From: Allium sativum
Taxonomy: Eukaryota > Streptophyta > Magnoliopsida > Asparagales > Amaryllidaceae
Length of the DNA: 64,000 nt
Assembly: GCA_030737875.1 (NCBI GenBank)
Contig: CM060912.1
Coordinates: 206,721,231-206,785,230 of the forward strand
Direction: 5' to 3'
Shown: one piece after another, positions 56,584 through 64,000 of the stretch
Layout of the letters: every line of letters begins with the position of its first letter
Numbering within the stretch: the stretch's first letter is position 1
Made by a program: the position numbers and the translations under genes
Notes under the pieces: generated by a model
Seen by the model: the letters and a program-made list of their open reading frames with translations, nothing else
Database searches by the model: none
Told to the model about the DNA's origin: nothing

Positions 56584-57847
56584 TGTAACACCCCATGTCT
56601 ATTAATGTCACTCACAAAGGGAATGCATTAACTTTCATGGAGTATTATAAGTGTATAGAACAGAATATAACAAGACAGATACATATATTGGTACTTTAAA
56701 AGTTTAAAACAACTTCATTGCAGTGGAAAAATAGTTTGATTACAACACCCAAAACCAACAATAAAATCCAGTACACTTAATATCCATCTTGACAAATTAT
56801 TTTCTGAATACATAAAACAAAAAGCATAACCCCAACATAAATAGCCATAAAAAGAGATAAGCTGAACTTTACTTTCAGCGATCCAAGAACTTCCAAAAGA
56901 GAGAGAAAGAGATCCAAATCAAGCTCCACTAGACCCACCCTGAGAACCGGGAGGGGGGGGGGGGACGGAAAGAAAAAGGGTGAAACAAACGAGGTCAAAC
57001 ATAAAGTCTGGCGAGTCCAGTAACTTTAACAATATAATTATTAAAGTAATAGGATAAGAACATAAACTGGAAAGTAAGAAACGACTGTAACATAAGCATA
57101 TATGACAAGGTAAGCAAGATGAATAAGGGAAACGTTGATTGCGCTTCTAATCACCATAGGATAATTGCTACACTGCACCAACCCTATTTACTTTGAAAGT
57201 TGATCCCTCTTACTAACCATAATGATAATAATAATGGTAGTTTCGTGTACCCCTAGCTGCTATCATAGGTGTCGTCTGCCCCTATCCCCACTTGTTGTAC
57301 CCACTACCTCCTCATTTGATCGGCTCCCTAACTCGTGTGTATTTATTACTTATGTCATTCGACCCCGCTTGTTTGTAGATACCTGTGCTGGTCCCACCAT
57401 GGGGTGTATCAATCCCTACGATGGCAACCCGACACAATTCAAGATGCACAATGTATAACTACTGATGCCCAGTGCCTGATTTTCCACTCTGGAGCACGTG
57501 CACGTCCGTACTTCGTCGGAACCTACACTGATGCACCACCTACCGCTATTTTGACCGCTTATAATCGGCCCAGTAATCATGCCCCACCCTGCCTAGTTCA
57601 GGGTACCATGATACATCTATGTGGGTTACTGCTGAAATGGGTCCTCGTTACTAGGGTTTTCTAATCAACATGTTATAACGGTTAAGTGTTCTTAATTTAA
57701 CCTAACCCCACCCATTTGTTTAATTAACATGTTGTATTGGTTAAGTGTCACCTATTCATATGTTACTTAACCTTACCATTCTTAGCATGTCTGTTCATTA
57801 GCATTAATTGATTTATTAATGCACCAACCTCTCATATTAGAACTATT

Positions 57848-57900
57848 GTTTGCAGTTGCTGGATGTGTCCGGCGGTTCCGGGCAGACTTCTACTGCAAAC
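57848..57900 (-). repeat. Stem-loop unit, E3 3' LTR
   Basis: GTTTGCAGT (57848-57856) pairs with ACTGCAAAC (57892-57900), 9 bp perfect. The loop has GGCGGTTCCGGGCAG. The equivalent in the other LTR (63853-63905) is GTTTGCGGT / ACCGCAAAC, a compensatory A-T to G-C change. Confidence 0.8.
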
Positions 57901-57924
57901 TCATTCTAAACTCATAACTTCATA

Positions 57925-58455
57925 TAAACTAGCATAGATAATAACTTGCATATAAACTTGCATATAAACTTGCATAGAACATAACTTGCATATAAACTTG
58001 CGCAGATCGTAACTTGCATATAAACTTGCGTAGATCATAACTTGCAAATAAACTTGCGTAGATCATAACTTGCATGTAAACTTGCATAGAACATAACTTG
58101 CATATAATTTGCATATAAACTTGCATAAATCATAACTTGATTATAAACTTGATCATAACTTGCATAGATCATAACTTGCATAGAACATAACTTGCATATA
58201 AACTTGCATAAATCATAACTTGCATATAAACTTGTGTAGATCATAACTTGCATAGAAACATGCATAGATCATAACTTGCATAGAACATAACTTGCATAAA
58301 TCATAACTTGCATATAAACTTGCATAGATCATAACTTGCATATAAACTTGCGTAGATCATAACTTGCATATAAACTTGCATAGAACATAACTTGCATATA
58401 AACTTGCATAAATGATAACTTGCATATAAACTTGCATAAATCATAGCTTGCATAG
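57925..58455 (-). repeat. ATAACTTGCATATAAACTTG array in E3 LTR
   Basis: About 25 copies of ATAACTTGCATA alternating with AAACTTGC(A/G)TAGATC-type spacers. The 65- and 76-codon ORFs on the minus strand are translations of the array. Confidence 0.95.
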
Positions 58456-58859
58456 AATGAATCTAATCAAGCATATGTAATTAGACATAGGAATTAACAT
58501 CATAAAATGAATCTAATTACATATGATAACAAACTGGCATATATTAACAAAATAGATGATAACAGAACTAGCTAATAGCATATGATTCAACAGGCATATT
58601 CGTACAGTCCAGATCACAACTTATCATAATTACGTTTAAATAATTATCTTGTGAAAGTAACTGCACTCACAGAGAAAGGATTAAAGAATAGAATTGGGTG
58701 TTTGTAGAATCGTTCTCCTTTTTACAATTCTTAGGCTTTGATCTTTATCTTTCATCTTGAATTTGATTAGTTATGGTGTAGGCTAGGTTAGTTTAGGATG
58801 CAGTAGCATGGCGGCTTATGAATGAATTTAGTTTAGATTAGGGTTTAGGTTTATGTGTG

Positions 58860-58867
58860 CTTATATA
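58860..58867 (-). promoter_or_regulatory. TATA box, E3 3' LTR
   Basis: TATATAAG on the minus strand, followed about 10 bases downstream by AAACCTAAACCCTAATC, which contains the telo-box AAACCCTAA core. Confidence 0.55.
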
Positions 58868-59201
58868 GATGTGTAGGATTAATTAGAACCCTTATATCTA
58901 ACTAGGATTCATCTAAGCCATTCAGAATGAAAAGACATATCACCAGACCAATTAGATAAAGCCACATAAGCCCTAAAACTCCAAAAATCTTATCAACAAA
59001 TAAAAATGCGCCATGTGTGCAACATGATGCGCAACAGCAGGGGTGTTGACACCCACATGTCATATATATATTATATATGTATATATATATTTTCTTTTTA
59101 ACTATCTTTCCAATTAACCCTTTTCACACTAAACCGCTTTTTTTTATTGAACTGCATTCACACTAAGCCACTTTTTAGCCATTCCCCTAAGACAAAAATA
59201 T

Positions 59202-59273
59202 GGCGTTGGCGGGGATTGAACTCAGAACCTCTTGTATACAAGTCACGTGCTCTAACCAAATGAGCCACTAAGT
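59202..59273 (-). ncRNA. tRNA-like sequence (Thr-UGU-like) inside E3 U3
   Basis: The minus strand has an A-box-like TGGCTCATTTGG, then TTAGAGCACGTGACTTGTAT with an anticodon-loop-like CTTGTAT, and a B-box-like AGTTCAATCC before CCCGCCAACGCC. D-arm GCTC/GAGC pairs. The anticodon stem is imperfect and the T-stem is weak, so this is a degenerate tRNA or tRNA-derived SINE head, not a convincing functional tRNA gene. It sits about 170 bp inside the LTR. Confidence 0.45.
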
Positions 59274-59441
59274 CTTTTGTTTACAAAACTTAGAACAATG
59301 CTAAACATTATTCTTTTCTCATTCCTCTTTTTTCATGTTTTGTTGCAATATTTATTTTTTCTCTTAAATAAATAAATAAATATATATATATAATATACAT
59401 ATTTCCACATTTTAATTTCACTAAAAATGCGGGGTGTTACA

Positions 59442-59455
59442 TTCTCCCCTACTCA
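59442..59455 (-). other. Polypurine tract of E3
   Basis: Minus strand TGAGTAGGGGAGAA before the 3' LTR; the conserved hairpin follows at 59459-59476. Confidence 0.8.
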
Positions 59456-59476
59456 AAGGATTTCGTCCCCGAAATC

Positions 59477-60114
59477 TTCAAGTTAAGAAGAATATATCCT
59501 ACCATCCATCATCCAACAACTCATCCATCACCCACAAGCATCCATTGTTCTTAAAAGATTTCTAATGTTATATGAACATATGCAAAGGTGTGTGTATATG
59601 TTCCTTATCTAATGCAAAGATCATGCGGTCTACTGATTCAGTTGACCTCCTCAATGCAAATTATGTCAGTGTCATGAGTCCAACATGTATGCAAAGGAAT
59701 CCTAATGATACATATTATTTTTATATGAGTGCACAACCATTCATTCAAATGCAACATCCATATGATAACGCATTCAATATACATCCATTAATTTAAATAT
59801 GCACAATCATTCATATGCAATATGAAAGTGATTGATCCGATCTAGTGCCTAATGTGTGTGTAAATGCATCCACGAGCAACCACTAGCAAACACTTTCATC
59901 CACTTGCATCCACCAAACATAACATGTCTCAAACACATGTTTACAACCATAGGATTTTCCTACCTAAAGATCGAAGATGTAATCGAGAGGATATACTAAA
60001 CGATAGAACAAGTAGAAACAAAGCGATAGAAAAAGGAGAGGTTAAGATCATACCCTCAAAAAGGAAAGGGTATAACACACGTATCTTGTCTTCCTTTTTC
60101 CAAGTCGCGTATCC
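59477..60114 (-). mobile_element. E3 3' untranslated internal tail
   Basis: Homologous to the E2 tail (47746-48254), with shared words such as GATCTAGTGCCTAATGTGTG on the plus strand. Non-coding. Confidence 0.7.
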
Positions 60115-60537
60115 TTAATCATCTCCCCATTGGACTTCAATCAACTTGACCTCTCGGTTGCGTAACTTCTTGACCTCCGATCCAAGGATGCATGTAGGAG
60201 CTTGTCTAATCGTGGCATCTTGCTCCACTTCCACTTCCCTAAGCATGCTCGGCTCCATTACATCCGTGGTATCATGTAAACACTTCCGCAAATACGACAC
60301 ATGAAATACGTCATGAACACCACTAAGCTTCTCCGACAACTTCACTCTGTACGCCATTTGTCCAATCCTCTTTGTAATGGGGAATGACCCTACGAAACTC
60401 GGTGCCAACTTCCCTACAGATCCAAAACGAACTACATTCCTCAACGATGATAATAAAAACCATGTCCCCAACACCGAACTCAAGATCGTCCTTCTCTTAT
60501 CAGCATATGACTTTTGCCGGCCCTGTGTCGTCTTCAA
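60115..60537 (-). pseudogene. E3 integrase C-terminus and chromodomain fragment
   Basis: Open fragment with [42 protein letters not shown] and REVKLIEVQWGDD, parallel to residues about 1318-1453 of the E2 polyprotein. The segment between YADKRR and SLRNVVRF is garbled. The upstream integrase core is absent. Confidence 0.9.
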
Positions 60538-60640
60538 GAATTGTCTTTCTTAAGCTCTCGTCTCGTTAAACACAAAGTCTTTAATGAACTTCCTATAATA
60601 GCCCGCCAACCCTAGAAAACTCCTTACTTCCGTTGCGTTT
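60538..60640 (-). other. Deletion junction in E3 pol
   Basis: Sequence passes directly from the integrase C-terminal region to the end of the RT region ([16 protein letters not shown] codons near 60585-60610). About 1.6 kb relative to E2, covering RNase H and the integrase zinc finger and catalytic core, is missing. Confidence 0.8.
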
Positions 60641-61308
60641 CAAGGAACCTTCCAATCTTGGATTGCCACCACCTTCGCGGGATCCACTGCTATCCCTTCC
60701 TTAGAGACCACATGTCCTAAGAACCTCACTTCTTTCCACCAAAAATGGCATTTGGAGAACTTAGCCTTGAGTTGACGTGCTCGAAGAGTAACTAAGACTT
60801 CCCTAAGATGTAGGGCATGTTCTTCCTCGCTTCTAGAGAATATCAAAATGTCATCCACAAAGACTACTACGAACTTTTTTAGAAACTCCCTAAACACCCT
60901 ACTCATCAAGTCTACGAAATATGCGGGTGCATTCCTCAAACTAAAAGGCATGACGAGCCACTCGAAGAAACTATCGGGAGTCCTAAAAATAGTCTTATCT
61001 ATACTCTCCTCAGCTACCCTCTGCTGATGAAATCTTGTAGCTAAGTCCAACTGTGAGAAAACCAAAGCGCCAACCAACTGATCGAACAAATCATCTATCC
61101 TTGGTAATGGGTATCTATTTTTCTTTGTGAGTTTATTTAGCTCCCTATAGTCCACACATAATCTAAGTGAACCGTCCGCCTTTGTAGCAAAAACAACTGG
61201 AGCACCCCATTCCGAAATACCTCTTCTTATGAACCCTTTCTCAAGTAGCTCCCCTACTTGCTTAATGGGTTCCCTCCTCTCTATCGGAGCTATGTGGCGC
61301 ACTGGCAA
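60640..61308 (-). pseudogene. E3 reverse transcriptase fragment
   Basis: A 222-codon open stretch, [15 protein letters not shown] through RT motifs [23 protein letters not shown], the catalytic FVDDILIFS and [19 protein letters not shown]. It corresponds to E2 residues about 545-766. The active site is intact, but the protease side is frameshifted and RNase H is deleted. Confidence 0.9.
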
Positions 61309-62400
61309 TGCAACTGGCTTTGCATTATCTACTAAGAATATACGGAAGTCTATCTCGTGCCTCGGGGTAAACCCCGAACCTCATCGAAGACGTTATCGGA
61401 CTACACGAACAGATTTCAAATCATTGATGGATGCGTCAAGTGATTCTAGGTAGCTAAGCATCACCGAACCTCTAGGGTCACAAGAAATATTAAGGGTCTT
61501 TCCCCAATGAGTCAACAGTCTAACTACCCTCTTTTCACAGTCTAGGATGGCACCATACCTGGTTAGTCAATCCATCCCTAGAATCAAGCCATAGCCCATG
61601 AAACCAAGAACATAGTCGTTGCATTCAAACCCAACGCCCAAGATAGACACTCCCAAATCCCGACAAAGCATAGATAAATGAGCCGAACCACCAATAGGAT
61701 TTGAGACTACAATGGGATCCGTAACTAGACTTGTATTTTAGGTGTAGTGTTTCAACTAACGAAGCAGATATAAACGAATGCGAAGCGCAAAAGTCAAAAT
61801 GAGTCCTAGGAAAAAGAAATCAAATCTTCAAACGAAACTTCCTATCTCTTTCCGATATACTGACCACGAGAACACAACCTGCCCTCCAGAAGATCCTGCC
61901 CTCTGTCCTTTCCCTTACCCTTGCCTGCTCGGGCAATCTTAAATCATATGTCCTGCCTCACTGCAATGGTAACAGCCAGTCTTCTTCGTCTTCTTTCTAA
62001 CGTCTTTCTTTAAGTGGCCAGGTATTTCACAATTGTGGTACTTCCTTTTCTCCTGGCCCTTTTTATCCTTTTCGCCTTTCTTTTGTTGTTGTTGTGCCTT
62101 CTTTGGATTCACTTTCTTATCCTATGTCCTATCCACGCCTCCACTGCACGTTCTCCATTCGTGACCTTCCACCAAGATGAAGCTTCATCCTTTATTAACC
62201 AAGCAGCTAGTTGAACCTTCCTTCCATCGTCTATCTCAAAGATACCAAACTAGTCCTCTACTTCCTTGAGCTAATTTCTAGCTTCGACAAACGTCTCAGC
62301 CCCATGAAGCGGTTTTCTGCCCATCGCACGGAAGTCCTTACATATCTTAGGAAAAGCATCTAAACGCGGAGGAAGAGATTCAGAAAGGAAAAAGGGACAG
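61309..62400 (-). pseudogene. E3 gag-protease remnants
   Basis: Protease-region homology to E2 continues to about 61800 with frameshifts; the aspartate region is damaged. Zinc-knuckle remnants lie at about 61940-62040 (YHNCEIPGHLKKD, CYHCSEAGH), the first Cys of one knuckle changed to Tyr. A Gag fragment follows at about 62150-62370. The Gag N-terminus and a middle part are deleted. Confidence 0.75.
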
Positions 62401-62571
62401 ATTCAAAACAGTGAATCAGAAGAAAGATATATGTCTCTTGGGGAATAAGTTTTTCATAATAAACTTTTCTCTTGAAAACACCTTCTTTAAAACATGTTTT
62501 TGAGAATACCTCTTAAAAAAATGCTTTTGAAAACGGCTTTCAAAATCATTTATATGTTATGATAACCTTCA

Positions 62572-62583
62572 GCTCGGATACCA
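62572..62583 (-). other. Primer-binding site of E3 (one mismatch)
   Basis: Minus strand TGGTATCCGAGC, 11 of 12 matches to the initiator-Met PBS, placed two bases after the 5' LTR as in E2. Confidence 0.85.
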
Positions 62584-62585
62584 CG

Positions 62586-64000
62586 TGTAACACACCACGT
62601 CCATTAATGTCACTCAAAAAGGGAACGCATTAACTTTCATGGAGTATTATAAGTGTATAGAACAGAATATAACAAGACAGATACATATATTGGTACTTTA
62701 AAAATTTAAAACAACTTCATTACAGCGGAAAAATAGTTTCACTACAACACCCAAAACCAACAATAAAACCCAGTACACTTAATATCCATCTTGACAAATT
62801 ATTTTCTGAATACATAAAACAAAAGGCATAACCCCAACATAAATAGCCATAAAAAGAGATAAGCTGAACTTTACTTTCAGCAATCCAAGCACTTCCAAAA
62901 GAGAGAGAAAGAGATCCAAATCAAGCTCCATTAGACCCACCCTGAGAACCTGAGGGACGGGAAGGGAATGGAAAGAAAAGGGGCGAAACAAACGAGGTCA
63001 GACATAAAGTCTGGCGAGTCCAGTAACTTTAACAATATAATTATTAAAGTAACAGGATAAGAACATAAACTAGAAAGTAAGAAACTACTGCAACATAAGC
63101 ATATATGACAAGGTAAGCAAAGTGAATAAGGTAAACATTGATTGCGCTTCTAATCACTATAGGATAATTACTACACTGCACCAACCCTATTTACTCTAAA
63201 AGTTGATCCCTCTTACTAACCATAATGATAATAATAATGGTAGTTTCGTGTACCCCTAGCTGTTATCATAGGTGTCGCCTGCCCCTATCCCCACTAGTTG
63301 TGCCCACTACCCTCCCCATTCGATTGGCTCCCTAACTTGTGTGTATTTATTACTTGTGTCATTCGGCCCTGCTTGTTTGTAGATACCTGTGCTGGTCCCA
63401 CCATGGGGTGTATCAATCCCTACGATGGCAACCCGACACAATTCAAGATGCACAGTGTATAACTACTAATGCCCAGTGCCTGATTTTTCCACTCCGGAGC
63501 ACGTGCACGCCCGTACTCCGTCGGAACCTACACTGACGCACCACATGCCGTTATTTTGACCAATTATAACCAGCCCAGTAATCGTGCCCCACCCTGCCTA
63601 GTTCAGGTTACCATGATACATCTATGTGGGTTACTGCTGAAATGAGTCCCTATTACTAGGGTTTCCTAATCAATATGTTATAGCAGTTAAGTGTTCTCAG
63701 CTTAACCTAACCCCACCCATTTGTTTAATTAACATGTTGTATTGGTTAAGTGTCTCCTATTCATATGTTACTTAACCTTACCATTCTTAGCATGTCTGTT
63801 CATTAGCATTAATTGATTTATTAACGCACCAACCACTCACATTAGAACTATTGTTTGCGGTTGCTGGATGTGCCGGGCGGTTCCGGGCATACTTTTACCG
63901 CAAACTCATTCTAACCTCGGGTTTTCGGCTTGATGCACTAACCTCTCACATTAGACCTGTTGTTGCGGTTGCTGGAAGTGCCGGGTGGTTCCGGGTAGTC
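62586..64000 (-). mobile_element. E3 5' LTR, truncated by window end
   Basis: Collinear with 56584 onward. It ends TGTAACACACCACG-like at the PBS side (GGTGTGTTACA on the minus strand). It contains a stem-loop (63853-63861 with 63897-63905) and the start of a second unit (about 63930-64000) that the 3' LTR lacks. Confidence 0.9.
63830..64000 (-). repeat. Stem-loop units, E3 5' LTR
   Basis: The first unit has arms GTTTGCGGT (63853-63861) / ACCGCAAAC (63897-63905). The second unit begins CCTCTCACATTAGACCTG with GTTGCGGTTGCTGG and is cut by the window edge. Confidence 0.75.

Larger units (their letters stand above)
56584..59441 (-). mobile_element. E3 3' LTR (2858 bp)
   Basis: On the minus strand it starts TGTAACACCCCGC at 59441 and ends GGGGTGTTACA at 56584. 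It contains a tRNA-like sequence (59202-59273), a U3 inverted repeat GGGTGT/ACACCC (59041-59054), TATATAAG (58860-58867), an AACTTGCATA array (57925-58455) and one stem-loop unit (57848-57900). Confidence 0.9.
56584..64000 (-). mobile_element. E3: decayed Tekay-type element, 5' LTR cut by window end
   Basis: Left LTR 56584-59441, internal 59442-62585, right LTR from 62586 onward, all on the minus strand. The internal region is 3144 bp against 5151 in E2. Gag is reduced, and RNase H plus most of integrase are deleted. The LTRs differ at many positions and by indels. The left flank is AAGTA (56579-56583); the right flank is off-window. This is an old, non-autonomous copy. Confidence 0.9.

Noticed and set aside
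57929..58265. 65- and 76-codon ORFs with MQV/ASLYASY repeats
   Set aside because: Translation of the E3 LTR array.

Overview
The window is a repeat-dense stretch of a flowering-plant nuclear genome. It is AT-rich, its genes carry GT-AG introns, and it holds LTR retrotransposons primed by initiator-Met tRNA plus CACTA, MULE-, hAT- and MITE-type DNA transposons and a LINE. A eudicot is likely, but the sequence does not fix the species. Only one host gene looks intact. Nearly everything else is transposable elements, several nested inside one another.

Layout. 1-3956: the 3' end of a plus-strand Tekay/Del-type chromovirus (E1), with internal tail, polypurine tract and one LTR. 3957-12081: the gene-bearing island. 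It holds a possible C-terminal remnant of an unknown gene, a rearranged G-type lectin receptor kinase pseudogene (kinase half before lectin half), and on the minus strand an eight-exon gene for a DDT/WHIM-type chromatin protein resembling DDR4 (415 codons, all splice phases consistent) with a MITE in intron 2. 12082-34839: a non-autonomous LARD-like retroelement with about 5.4-kb LTRs and no visible gag-pol. Its 5' LTR was invaded by a 945-bp MULE-like element and a 7.2-kb CACTA transposon, and its internal region by a 2.3-kb LINE derivative with a 13-bp target duplication. The other LTR keeps the empty sites of the first two. 34840-39263: mostly unassigned, with a 970-bp hAT-like element that appears to have captured exon fragments of host genes, and a GRF-zinc-finger-like remnant.

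39269-56122: a solo LTR (about 5.24 kb, TSD GTTGT) related to the LARD LTRs, split by a complete and very young minus-strand Tekay element (E2, 44510-56114, TSD TTATC). E2 has 3.2-kb nearly identical LTRs, a PBS, a PPT and one uninterrupted 1503-codon gag-pol ORF with a chromodomain. 56256-56583: a probable LTR fragment of another element. 56584-end: a decayed minus-strand Tekay element (E3) with a large pol deletion; its 5' LTR runs off the window.

I found no new gene system. The least conventional signal is in the three Tekay LTR families. Each carries a stem-loop whose arms differ in sequence but keep pairing, including one compensatory pair change between the two LTRs of E3. They also share a U3 inverted repeat, a telo-box-like leader and an ACTTGCAT-type array. 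All identifications come from reading the sequence; no database search was run.
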